Shown: piece after piece, positions 39,519 through 50,046 of the stretch
Numbering within the stretch: position 1 is the first letter of the stretch
Layout: the number at the start of each line of letters is the position of its first letter
From: Anaerolineales bacterium
GTDB taxonomy: Bacteria; Chloroflexota; Anaerolineae; Anaerolineales; UBA4823
NCBI GenBank assembly: GCA_020060465.1
Contig: JAGVAD010000016.1
Span: 93,240-157,239 of the forward strand
DNA length: 64,000 bases
Direction of reading: 5' to 3'
Made by a program: the position numbers and the translations under genes
Notes under the pieces: model-generated
Told to the model about the DNA's origin: nothing
Databases searched by the model: none
Seen by the model: only the letters and a program-made list of their open reading frames with translations

Positions 39519-41708
39519 ATGATGCATCTAATTGAAAAATTAAACCCGCAACAACAGCAAGCGGTGACGGCTGGCTTGGGCCCGGTGTTGGTGATGGCTG
39601 GCCCAGGCTCTGGAAAAACGCGCGTCCTCACCAGCCGCATCGCCTATCTGATCGGGGAGATGGGCGTGCGTCCTTATAACATTTTGGCGGTCACTTTCAC
39701 CAATAAAGCCGCGCGCGAGATGGCAAACCGCGTGACGGATTTGCTCGGCGGCGTTGCACCCGGGCTGACATTGGGCACCTTTCATGCCACCTGCGCCCGG
39801 CTCTTGCGCCGCGAAGCGCAGCATTTGCCATTCGATGATAATTTCGTGATCTACGATCAGGATGATCAGTTAGACCTGGTCAAACGCGCCCTGGCCGACC
39901 TGAATCTGGATGAAAAGCGCCACAGGCCGCCTGTAGTGCATAACGCTATCTCCAACGCCAAAAACGAGCTGATCTTGCCGGATGCCTATCCTGTCCAAAG
40001 TTATCTGGATGAGGTGGTGCGCCGCGTCTATAAGCGTTATCAAGAATTGCTGCTATCCAACAACGCGCTCGATTTCGATGATCTTCTATTGTGGACAGCC
40101 TATCTTTTAGAAGAGAATGCGTCGGTGCGCGAAAAGTACGCCCGCCGTTTCGAACACATCCTGGTGGATGAGTTCCAGGACACCAATCAGGCGCAGTACC
40201 GCTTGCTGCGCCACCTTTCTTCTTTTCACCGCAACTTGTTTGTGGTCGGCGACGCGGATCAGTCCATTTACCGCTGGCGCGGCGCGGATTATCGCAACGT
40301 GCTTCGTTTTCAGAAGGATTTCGCCGATGCACAGGTGATCTTGCTGGAACAAAACTATCGCTCCACCCAGGCGATCCTGGACGTGGCGATGGCAGTAATT
40401 GACCAGAATCCTCAGCGTATTCGAAAGCACTTGTTCACCGAGCGCGGCGCGGGGCAGAAGGTCGTCTTGTTTGAAGCGTATGACGACCGTAAAGAGGCTG
40501 AATTTGTGGTGGATACCATCCGCAGCCTGACGGCGCGCGGACGCATGGGCTTGAGCGATTTTGCCGTGATGTACCGCACCAACGCACAATCCCGTCTTTT
40601 GGAAGAAGCGTTCTTGCAGGCTGGCATCCCTTATAAATTGGTTGGGGCGCAACGCTTCTATGGGCGACGAGAAATCAAGGATGTGATCGCTTATTTGCGT
40701 TTGGTCCATAACCCCAATGATGAAATCAGCCTGACGCGGGTGATCAACGCGCCGACGCGTGGCATCGGCGAAAAAACCTTTCTATCCTTGCGCACCCTGG
40801 CGCTGCGCCTGGAAACCTCGCCCGGCGCGTTGCTGCTGGAGATGGGGCGTAACCCGGAAGCCCCTGCTGCGGATGCGATCAACAGCCGCGCCCGCGCTGC
40901 TCTGGTGAATTTTGGTGATCTGCTGAGAAATTGGGTCGCCGTTAAGGACAGTCTGACGCCGCTGGCAATGATGGAACGCGTCCTGGAAGATGTCCATTAT
41001 CGTTCTTACATTGACGATGGCACAGATGAGGGGCGCGACCGCTGGGAGAACGTGCTGGAATTGCGCCGTCTGGCGGCGGAATTCCAGCAACCTGGGTTGG
41101 ACGCGTTTTTGGAACGGGTGGCGCTGGTGTCCGATCAGGATACTTTAGAAGGAACGACCAACGCGGCCACATTGTTAACGCTACACGCCGCCAAAGGTCT
41201 GGAATTTCCTGTGGTGTTCATCACTGGCCTGAATGACGGCACGTTGCCACACAGCCGATCTTTCGATGATCCAGAAGCCATGCTGGAAGAATGTCGCCTG
41301 TTTTATGTTGGCATCACCCGCGCCAAGGATCGTTTGTATTTGATCTTTTCGCAAAATCGCACCGCTTACGGCTTTTCAGAGCCTGTGGCGCCTTCGCGGT
41401 TTTTGGACTATATCCCGTACGATCTGCTGGATGAAGCCCAGCCGACGCGCTCCCGGCAGCCGCGCAAAGGCCAGGGCGAACGGCGATTGGAGCGTTGGGA
41501 CGCCGCGGAGGTTATTCCCTCCAGGCCGGCGGCGCCCGTGGAACGCCGCTATCAGCCAGGGATGCGCGTGCATCATCCAAGCTGGGGCGAGGGGATGGTG
41601 TTGAACAGCAAGTTGCAGGATGGAGACGAGATCGTGGATGTCCACTTTGCCGGTGTGGGCTTGAAACGATTGGTCGCTTCTCTTGCCCGGCTTGAGATCA
41701 AGGTATAA
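39519..41708 (+). CDS. pcrA: UvrD/PcrA-type ATP-dependent DNA helicase
   Basis: LNPQQQQAVTAGLGPVLVMAGPGSGKTRVLTSRIAYLI; VDEFQDTNQAQY; VGDADQSIYRWRGAD. Confidence 0.95.
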   Translation: MMHLIEKLNPQQQQAVTAGLGPVLVMAGPGSGKTRVLTSRIAYLIGEMGVRPYNILAVTFTNKAAREMANRVTDLLGGVAPGLTLGTFHATCARLLRREAQHLPFDDNFVIYDQDDQLDLVKRALADLNLDEKRHRPPVVHNAISNAKNELILPDAYPVQSYLDEVVRRVYKRYQELLLSNNALDFDDLLLWTAYLLEENASVREKYARRFEHILVDEFQDTNQAQYRLLRHLSSFHRNLFVVGDADQSIYRWRGADYRNVLRFQKDFADAQVILLEQNYRSTQAILDVAMAVIDQNPQRIRKHLFTERGAGQKVVLFEAYDDRKEAEFVVDTIRSLTARGRMGLSDFAVMYRTNAQSRLLEEAFLQAGIPYKLVGAQRFYGRREIKDVIAYLRLVHNPNDEISLTRVINAPTRGIGEKTFLSLRTLALRLETSPGALLLEMGRNPEAPAADAINSRARAALVNFGDLLRNWVAVKDSLTPLAMMERVLEDVHYRSYIDDGTDEGRDRWENVLELRRLAAEFQQPGLDAFLERVALVSDQDTLEGTTNAATLLTLHAAKGLEFPVVFITGLNDGTLPHSRSFDDPEAMLEECRLFYVGITRAKDRLYLIFSQNRTAYGFSEPVAPSRFLDYIPYDLLDEAQPTRSRQPRKGQGERRLERWDAAEVIPSRPAAPVERRYQPGMRVHHPSWGEGMVLNSKLQDGDEIVDVHFAGVGLKRLVASLARLEIKV

Positions 41709-41719
41709 TTTCTTCCACA

Positions 41720-42217
41720 ATGCCCGTCTTGGATCGTCAATCTCTGGAGTTCATCAGCCGCAGCGCCGAGCAGACGCGGCGCATTGGAATGCGCCTGGGG
41801 GCATTGCTGCGCCCGGGCGATTTGGTGTGTTTGGTAGGGGATTTGGGCGCTGGTAAAACTACCCTGGTGCAAGGCATCGCCGCTGGTTGGGGTTCGCTGG
41901 ATGCCGGAAACAGCCCGACCTTCGTGCTGGTCAACGTCTATCGGCGTGTGGATGGTGGAAGATTGTATCACCTCGACGCCTATCGGTTGAGCGGCGCGGC
42001 TGAAGCCATTGATCTCGATCTGGAGGCGTTGTTAGAAGGCGGGCCGCTGGTTATCGAGTGGGCTGAGCGCATTCAGGGCGCGTTGCCGCCCGAGCGGCTG
42101 TGGGTTACTTTGCGTTGGGCGGATGAAAACCAGCGAGACATGGTTTTCACCGCCGCGGGTCAAAGGTACGAGGCTTTATTGCGCCAACTGCGCAGGCAAG
42201 TGTTTGGTGTAATATGA
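41720..42217 (+). CDS. tsaE: tRNA t6A biosynthesis ATPase TsaE
   Basis: LVCLVGDLGAGKTTLVQGIAAGWG; NSPTFVLVNVY; HLDAYRL. Confidence 0.93.
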   Translation: MPVLDRQSLEFISRSAEQTRRIGMRLGALLRPGDLVCLVGDLGAGKTTLVQGIAAGWGSLDAGNSPTFVLVNVYRRVDGGRLYHLDAYRLSGAAEAIDLDLEALLEGGPLVIEWAERIQGALPPERLWVTLRWADENQRDMVFTAAGQRYEALLRQLRRQVFGVI

Positions 42218-42903
42218 TACGAGGAGTTGCGCCGGTGTTGCTGGCTCTGGATACCTCAACGCGCACAGTGGGCGTTGCGCTGTATGACGGCGCGCAAGTG
42301 CTGAGCGAAATGGTTTGGACAAGTCGAGATTATCACACCGTAGAGTTGGCGCCGGCGGTTTCCGAAGCGCTGCGGCGCGCCAGCGTTACAATGGATGCGG
42401 TTGTAGCAGTAGGTGTAGCCATTGGACCTGGTTCGTTCACCGGTCTGCGGGTTGGCCTGGCGTTGGCGAAGGGATTGGTGATGGCGCGGCGTTTGCCACT
42501 GATCGGCGCGCCTACGCTTGACGCGCTGGCTGCCGCTCAACCCGTCGTAGAATTGTCTTTGGTTGCCACGTTGCGCGCCGGGCGCGGCCGGCTGGCGGCG
42601 CAGTGGTATCAGGCGGTGGATGGGAAATGGCAACCCTTTGGGAAAGTTGAAGTGCATACATTCGATGAGCTGGTGAGAAAGATCGAGGCGCCAACCCTGG
42701 TTTGCGGCGAGTTATCCGCGGAAGAGCGAGATGCGCTCATCAGCCAGCAGCCTTACGCTCGTCTGGTTTCCCCGGCGCAATCTCTACGCAGGCCGTCTTA
42801 TCTGGCGGAACTGGCCTGGAAGCGATGGAAAAGCGGTCAGATAGACAGCCCGGCGGAGCTTGCACCGATTTATATTCACTACAATGATCCGATCCCGGTA
42901 TGA
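42214..42903 (+). CDS. tsaB: tRNA t6A biosynthesis protein TsaB
   Basis: LLALDTSTRTVGVALYDG; GPGSFTGLRVGLALAKGL. Confidence 0.93.
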   Translation: MIRGVAPVLLALDTSTRTVGVALYDGAQVLSEMVWTSRDYHTVELAPAVSEALRRASVTMDAVVAVGVAIGPGSFTGLRVGLALAKGLVMARRLPLIGAPTLDALAAAQPVVELSLVATLRAGRGRLAAQWYQAVDGKWQPFGKVEVHTFDELVRKIEAPTLVCGELSAEERDALISQQPYARLVSPAQSLRRPSYLAELAWKRWKSGQIDSPAELAPIYIHYNDPIPV

Positions 42904-43451
42904 GCGATGGCGCCGCCCCAAAGGGCTCAACCGTAGTGATCCGCCCTATGCAGGCCGAGGATCTATCGCAGGTGTTGGCAATTGACCAGGCGTCCTTTGC
43001 TTTGCCCTGGCCGGAGAGCGCTTATCGTTATGAGTTGTTCGATAACCCAGGCTCGCTCCTATGGGTGGCGGAAGTAACAACCCCCGACGGGGAGCGGCAG
43101 GTCATTGGCATGGTGGTGGTATGGTTGATCTTAGACGAAGCGCACATTGCTACCATTGCAGTTCATCCGCAGTATCGCGGACAAGGCGTGGCGACGAAAT
43201 TGCTCTCCGCAGCGTTGATTGCCTCCATACAAAGGGAGATGCGTTCGGCTACCCTGGAGGTGCGGCTGCATAATCTGGCTGCGCAGCGTTTGTACCGCCG
43301 TTTCGGCTTCGAAGTGGCTGGCAGCCGACCGCGTTATTATCGAGATAATAACGAAGACGCTTTGATTATGACCGTTAGCCCGTTGAATCAGGCTTATCGA
43401 GAGTGGTTGGAACGAGAGGGTTGGAAAAACCAGGATGAACAACCATTCTGA
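42900..43451 (+). CDS. rimI: Ribosomal protein bS18-alanine N-acetyltransferase (GNAT)
   Basis: IAVHPQYRGQGVATKLLSAAL; RLYRRFGFEVAGSRPRYYRDNNEDALIM. Confidence 0.92.
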   Translation: MSDGAAPKGSTVVIRPMQAEDLSQVLAIDQASFALPWPESAYRYELFDNPGSLLWVAEVTTPDGERQVIGMVVVWLILDEAHIATIAVHPQYRGQGVATKLLSAALIASIQREMRSATLEVRLHNLAAQRLYRRFGFEVAGSRPRYYRDNNEDALIMTVSPLNQAYREWLEREGWKNQDEQPF

Positions 43452-44109
43452 AATACATTTGTCCAGGCAGGATGGAGACATGCAACCTGAAGAAGAACTG
43501 AAACAAATTGCAAAAGAAGTGTCAGTATGCACTCGTTGCGCTCTGCATCATTCGCGTAAGCTTGCCGTACCGGGGGAGGGCCCGGTCAATGCGCAGGTGA
43601 TGTTTATCGGCGAAGGCCCCGGTTTTCACGAAAATGAACAAGGGCGGCCATTTGTGGGGGCGGCGGGCAAATTTCTGGATGAGCTGCTGGCAAGCGTCAA
43701 CATGAAGCGCTCCGATGTGTTTATTGGTAATGTGGTGAAATGCCGTCCACCCGGCAACCGCGACCCGCTGCCGGAGGAATTAGAAGCCTGTCGCGAATAT
43801 TTGGAGCGCCAGATCCAGGCAATTAACCCGAAGGTGATCGTCACGCTGGGGCGATATTCGATGGCGCATTTTCTACCCAATGCCAAGATCAGCAGCGTGC
43901 ATGGTCAGGCGTTTAAGGTGCGGGGTCGCCTGGTGGTCGCTATGTACCACCCAGCGGCGGCGCTGCATCAGCAATCCTTACGCTCCACCGTGGAACAAGA
44001 TTTTGCCCGCTTGCCGGAGCTGATCCAGCAGGCAAGCCAAGCCATGCAGCTTGAAGAAGAAAAACCCGCCGAACCCCGGAAGGAGCCAAAACAGCTTTCT
44101 CTCTTTTAG
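43435..44109 (+). CDS. Uracil-DNA glycosylase, family 4-like (FeS)
   Basis: VCTRCALHHSRKLAVPGEGPVNAQVMFIGEGPGFHENEQGRPFVGAAGKFLDELL; NVVKCRPPGNRDP. Confidence 0.92.
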   Translation: MNNHSEIHLSRQDGDMQPEEELKQIAKEVSVCTRCALHHSRKLAVPGEGPVNAQVMFIGEGPGFHENEQGRPFVGAAGKFLDELLASVNMKRSDVFIGNVVKCRPPGNRDPLPEELEACREYLERQIQAINPKVIVTLGRYSMAHFLPNAKISSVHGQAFKVRGRLVVAMYHPAAALHQQSLRSTVEQDFARLPELIQQASQAMQLEEEKPAEPRKEPKQLSLF

Positions 44110-44126
44110 CTGTTCAATCATCGGTT

Positions 44127-45047
44127 ATGAATTCATTCCAGGCTATTTATAACCGGTTGCCGGTTGGTTTTCGCTCCTGGGTTCGTTCGCTCTTGCCAGA
44201 CCGCCTGTTGCGCTGGTATGCGCACCAGAACACCGATGTGTACTTGATCTCCTATCCCAAGTGCGGGCGCACCTGGCTGCGGTTGATGATCGGTTGGGCG
44301 ATCCGCGAGCATTTTCATTTGCCGCACGATGAGGACATTTTATTTCTGCGTTCCAATCGCCGCTTTCATCCGCAAGTCCCACGCATCACGGTTATTCATG
44401 AAGACCGCCCGATGCTTAAGTCGCCGGAAGAATTAACCACGGACAAAACGCACTTTCGCGGCAAGAAGGTTATCTTCCTGGCGCGCGATCCACGCGATGT
44501 GATTGTTTCCAGCTATTTCGAAATGAAAAACCGCAGCCGTCTGTTCGGCGAAAATCCCTACGAAAAACGGCAGGCGGTATTCGATGGCGAGTTGGATGAA
44601 TTCATCCAGCGGCGCATTGGCGGCTTTGATACAATCCTGACGTATTACAATATCTGGGCGCAAAATCGCCATATTCCGGCTGGCTTCCTGCTGGTGCGTT
44701 ACGAGGACTTGAAGGCGAATCCCGTCGCAGAGCTGCGCCGCGTGCTGGATTTTCTGGGATTAGAATTCATAAGCGACGATATTGTTGCAGCGGCGGTTAA
44801 CTATACATCTTTTGAAAACATGCGTAAAATGGAAGCCGAAGGGCGGTTTCAAAGCAACCTGTTAAAGCCCGCAGATCAATTGAATCAGGACACGTACAAA
44901 ACGCGAAAAGGAAAAATCAAGGGCTATATGGACTATTTGAACGCCAGTCAGGTGGAAGCCCTGAACCAGAAATTAAACGATCATTTGACAGCTTATTTTG
45001 GCTATAACTACTCAGATGAACACGCTCATTCCATAGATAGGATTTGA
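44127..45047 (+). CDS. Sulfotransferase domain protein
   Basis: YLISYPKCGRTWLRLMIG (5'-PSB loop); VIFLARDPRDVIVSSYFE (3'-PB motif). Confidence 0.88.
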   Translation: MNSFQAIYNRLPVGFRSWVRSLLPDRLLRWYAHQNTDVYLISYPKCGRTWLRLMIGWAIREHFHLPHDEDILFLRSNRRFHPQVPRITVIHEDRPMLKSPEELTTDKTHFRGKKVIFLARDPRDVIVSSYFEMKNRSRLFGENPYEKRQAVFDGELDEFIQRRIGGFDTILTYYNIWAQNRHIPAGFLLVRYEDLKANPVAELRRVLDFLGLEFISDDIVAAAVNYTSFENMRKMEAEGRFQSNLLKPADQLNQDTYKTRKGKIKGYMDYLNASQVEALNQKLNDHLTAYFGYNYSDEHAHSIDRI

Positions 45048-45048
45048 A

Positions 45049-46371
<1,323 letters not shown>

Positions 46372-46416
46372 GCGAGTGGGGTTAACCCTGCGAGCTTCGC
46401 CAGGAGATTTTACAAT

Positions 46417-47409
46417 ATGCCAAATTATCTGGTAACCGGCGCAGCCGGTTTTATCGGCTTTCGAGTGGCGGAAATGTTATTAGAGCGCGGCGACGCTGTC
46501 GTAGGTGTGGATAATTTAAATGACGCTTATGATGTGCGTGTCAAACGCTGGCGTCTGGAGCGCCTCTTGGGCAAGGAGCGCTTTACTTTCTACCCAATAG
46601 ATATCAGCGACCGCCAGGCCATGGAGAACGCCCCTTTCGCCAGCGCCGAAAACCCTTTACACCTCGACGCGGTGATCAACCTGGCAGCGCGGGCCGGCGT
46701 GCGGCAGTCAGTGGAAAACCCCTGGGTTTACATTGACACAAATGTGACCGGTACGTTGAACTTGTTGGAATTATGCCGCCGCAAGCAAATCCCCAAATTC
46801 GTGTTGGCTTCAACTTCGAGTATCTATGGCGCGAACCCGCCGCTGCCCACACCCGAAGACGCCAGCAGCGACCGCCCCTTGCAGGCGTATGCCGCCAGTA
46901 AAAAGGGCGCAGAAACGCTATGCCACGCTTACCACTTCTTGTATGGCGTGGATGTGACCATTTTTCGGTATTTCACGGTGTATGGGCCGGCCGGGCGGCC
47001 AGATATGTCTATGTTCCGCTTTGCCCAATGGATCAGCGAGGGACGACCGCTGCGCTTGAACGGAGATGGCGAGCAATCCCGCGGCTTTACCTATCTGGAT
47101 GATATTGCCCGAGGTACCATTCTGGGGTTAAAGCCGCTCGGTTTTGAGGTTATCAACCTGGGCGGACACGAGGTCATTACCATGAACGGGCTGATTCGCC
47201 TGATGGAAGAGGTGATCGGAAGGAAAGCCGAGGTGCAGCATTTCCCGGCTAACCCTGCCGATATGCTGGCGAATTGGGCAGATGTATCCAAGGCCAAGGC
47301 GCTGCTGAACTGGGAACCGCAGACCTCGCTGCGCGAAGGGGTGACACGGCTGGTAGAGTGGTATCGCGCCGAGCGGGAGTGGGCGCGCCTGGTGGATACG
47401 AGCGGATAA
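46417..47409 (+). CDS. NAD-dependent epimerase/dehydratase (UDP-glucuronate 4-epimerase-like)
   Basis: YLVTGAAGFIGFRVAEMLLERGDAVVGVDNLNDAYDVRVK; YAASKKGAE; FRYFTVYGPAGRPDMS. Confidence 0.9.
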   Translation: MPNYLVTGAAGFIGFRVAEMLLERGDAVVGVDNLNDAYDVRVKRWRLERLLGKERFTFYPIDISDRQAMENAPFASAENPLHLDAVINLAARAGVRQSVENPWVYIDTNVTGTLNLLELCRRKQIPKFVLASTSSIYGANPPLPTPEDASSDRPLQAYAASKKGAETLCHAYHFLYGVDVTIFRYFTVYGPAGRPDMSMFRFAQWISEGRPLRLNGDGEQSRGFTYLDDIARGTILGLKPLGFEVINLGGHEVITMNGLIRLMEEVIGRKAEVQHFPANPADMLANWADVSKAKALLNWEPQTSLREGVTRLVEWYRAEREWARLVDTSG

Positions 47410-47446
47410 GCCGCCGCACGGCGAACGCCGTCCAGAGCAACGGCTA

Positions 47447-48847
47447 ATGGACCGAGATCCAACCGATTCCCCTGCCCATGTATCTGAAGCGTTGAGCCAA
47501 CGCGCCTGGAGGTCTCTTGGGGTAAGGGTGAATCATCTCTTTGGCAGCCCAATTTTTCGTCGGGTGGTCAAAAACTCCGGCTATCTGTTCAGCGCCACAG
47601 GTCTCTCAGCCGGATTGGCGATGGCGCAGGGCATCTTGACCGCCCGTTTGTTGGGGGTGAGCGACTTCGGCATTTTGGGCTCCATCACATTGTTCACCAG
47701 CGTGGTCAACAACCTGGCCTCCTTCCGCATGGGCGAGGTGGTGGTGAAATACGTCGGCCAATTTGCTGAAGCAGGCGACGATCGGCGGGCGGCGGCGGCG
47801 TTCAAGCTGGCCGCGCTGGTCGAGATGGGGGCTTCCGTCCTGGCGTTCGGTATCCTTTACTTTCTGGCACCCCTGGGCGCTCAATACCTGGCGAAAGATG
47901 GCAGCCTGTCCCATCTGTTTGTGTTCTATGGGTTGGTGGTGTTGGCAAACCTGATCGCCGAGAGTTCTACAGGGCTGCTCCAAATTTTCGACCGCTTTCG
48001 GCGCATGGCTGGCTTGAATCTGGCCGGAAGCGCCGTCACCCTGGCGGTGATTGTGCTGGTGTACCTCCTGAACGGCAACTTAATGGGTGTGCTGGCGGCT
48101 TATCTGGCGGGGAAATCCATCAGCGCGCTTATTTTGTCCCTGGCGGCCTTGCGAGAGGCTGATCAGCGCTGGGGTAAAGACTGGCGGCGAGCGCCGCTTG
48201 GCGTGCTGAAACCTCACTGGGGTGAAATGGCGCGCTTTGCTGTCAACACCAACATCAGCGCCTCGGTCAGCCTGGTGACCAAAGACAGCGAGTTGTTGTG
48301 GGTATCTCTCTTTCGCAACCCGGTGGAGACGGGATATTACAAGTTGGCGCTCACGCTGACCAACCTGGCGCAAATGCCGGTCAGTCCACTGCCGCAGGCG
48401 ACGTATCCGGAACTCTCGCGCCAGGCGGCGCGCAAAGAGTGGGCGGAGATGCGCGCCTTGATGAAGCGCGGCTCGCTGCTAGCCGGCGGTTACACGTTGG
48501 CGGCGACGCTCTTTTTGTTGCTGTTGGGCAAACCGCTGATCGGATTGTTATACACGCCGCAATACTTGCCTGCCTTCCCTGCTCTGCTGATCTTGTTGTT
48601 CGGTTTCCTGGCTGCCAACACGTATTACTGGCGGCGTCCGGCGCTGTTGGCGCTGGGGCAGGCGGGCTTTCCTGCCAGGGTGAATTTGATCCTCGCGGTC
48701 GTCAAATTAGCGGGCATTTTGCTACTGGTTCCACGCTATGGATATCTGGCCAGTGCTGCGCTGCTGGCGGGATTTTATTGGGCCGGCTCGCTCATCACGG
48801 CTTGGAAAGTCCACCAATTGTTGTCGCTGGAGGAACGGGCTGAATGA
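47447..48847 (+). CDS. Oligosaccharide flippase (Wzx-like, polysaccharide biosynthesis protein)
   Basis: Multi-TM protein; SGYLFSATGLSAGLAMAQGILTARLLGVSDFGILGSITLFTS N-terminus. Confidence 0.82.
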   Translation: MDRDPTDSPAHVSEALSQRAWRSLGVRVNHLFGSPIFRRVVKNSGYLFSATGLSAGLAMAQGILTARLLGVSDFGILGSITLFTSVVNNLASFRMGEVVVKYVGQFAEAGDDRRAAAAFKLAALVEMGASVLAFGILYFLAPLGAQYLAKDGSLSHLFVFYGLVVLANLIAESSTGLLQIFDRFRRMAGLNLAGSAVTLAVIVLVYLLNGNLMGVLAAYLAGKSISALILSLAALREADQRWGKDWRRAPLGVLKPHWGEMARFAVNTNISASVSLVTKDSELLWVSLFRNPVETGYYKLALTLTNLAQMPVSPLPQATYPELSRQAARKEWAEMRALMKRGSLLAGGYTLAATLFLLLLGKPLIGLLYTPQYLPAFPALLILLFGFLAANTYYWRRPALLALGQAGFPARVNLILAVVKLAGILLLVPRYGYLASAALLAGFYWAGSLITAWKVHQLLSLEERAE

Positions 48848-50025
48848 GGGTTGCAGTTGTTGCTCCTACCGAGATCCCCTCCCGCCGCGCCAACAGCATC
48901 CAGGTGATGAAAATGGCTCAGGCGCTGGTAAAGTTAGGCTTTACCGTGCGCCTGGCGGCGCCGCGGCCTTCCCCGCCCGGCGCCGCAGGCGTCAGTCCAC
49001 CCACCTGGGAATTTTTGCAACAACATTACGGTTTGCAATGCTCGTTCGCCATCGAATGGTTGTCCGCTAAGCCTGCGCTGCGCCGCTATGATTATGGCTG
49101 GCAGGCGGTGCGCTGGGCGCGAAGCTGGCAGGCAGATGTGCTTTATACGCGTTTGCCGCAAGCGGCTGCGCTGGCCAGTCAGAGCGGCCTGCCCACAATC
49201 TTTGAAGTTCACGATATGCCGCAAGGTTTTTGGGGGCCGCACCTTTTTCGCTGGTTTTTACGCGGCAAAGGCGCCCGTCGTCTGGTGGTTATCACCTCCG
49301 CCTTAGCGCAAGATCTGGAGCGCTTCTTTGGCGTTGCTGTCCAGCCGCCCTTCACCATGATCGCTTCGGACGGCGTGGATCTGGAACGATATGCCAACTT
49401 GCCGGATCCTGTGGAAGCGCGTAAACAATTGCTTCAAACGGCGAATGGGATCACAGAAGCAATGTTGCCCCCCGAACGGTTTACGGCTGGCTATACGGGT
49501 CACCTGTATGCGGGGCGGGGCGTGGAGTTGCTCCTGGAACTGGCCAGGCGCTTGCCGGAGATAACTTTTCTTCTGGTGGGCGGCGAGCCGCAGGAAGTAG
49601 CCCGTCTCCGTTCGCAGACTTTGGCGGAAAGGCTGAACAATATTATTTTGACCGGCTTTATACCGAATGAGAAATTGCCCGTATATCAGGCGGCGTGTGA
49701 GGTATTATTAATGCCTTACCAACGCCGGGTGACGGCGTCCTCCGGCGGCGACATTGCCCGTTATCTCAGCCCGATGAAGGTGTTCGAGTATCTGGCTTGC
49801 GGTCGGGCGATCCTTTCCAGCGATTTGCCGGTGTTGCAAGAGGCGCTCAACTCAGAGAACGCCGTTTTGCTTCCCAGCCAGGATGTGGATGCCTGGATGT
49901 TGGCTTTACAAAGATTGAGAGATTTGCCAGACGAGCGTTTGCGTCTGGCGCGGCGGGCGCGCCAGGACGCTGCGCAATACACCTGGGAAGCGCGCGCCGC
50001 CCGCATTTTTGACTTGCAGATTTAA
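48844..50025 (+). CDS. Glycosyltransferase family 4
   Basis: PTEIPSRRANSIQVMKMAQALVKLGF; LTGFIPNEKLPVYQAACEVLLMPY; SPMKVFEYLACGRAILSSDLPVLQEAL. Confidence 0.88.
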   Translation: MRVAVVAPTEIPSRRANSIQVMKMAQALVKLGFTVRLAAPRPSPPGAAGVSPPTWEFLQQHYGLQCSFAIEWLSAKPALRRYDYGWQAVRWARSWQADVLYTRLPQAAALASQSGLPTIFEVHDMPQGFWGPHLFRWFLRGKGARRLVVITSALAQDLERFFGVAVQPPFTMIASDGVDLERYANLPDPVEARKQLLQTANGITEAMLPPERFTAGYTGHLYAGRGVELLLELARRLPEITFLLVGGEPQEVARLRSQTLAERLNNIILTGFIPNEKLPVYQAACEVLLMPYQRRVTASSGGDIARYLSPMKVFEYLACGRAILSSDLPVLQEALNSENAVLLPSQDVDAWMLALQRLRDLPDERLRLARRARQDAAQYTWEARAARIFDLQI

Positions 50026-50046
50026 TCCTAATGCTTTCATTGCTTT

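Noticed and set aside
40107-40709. 200-aa minus-strand ORF inside the pcrA helicase gene
   Set aside because: Antisense to a well supported helicase; no domain recognised.
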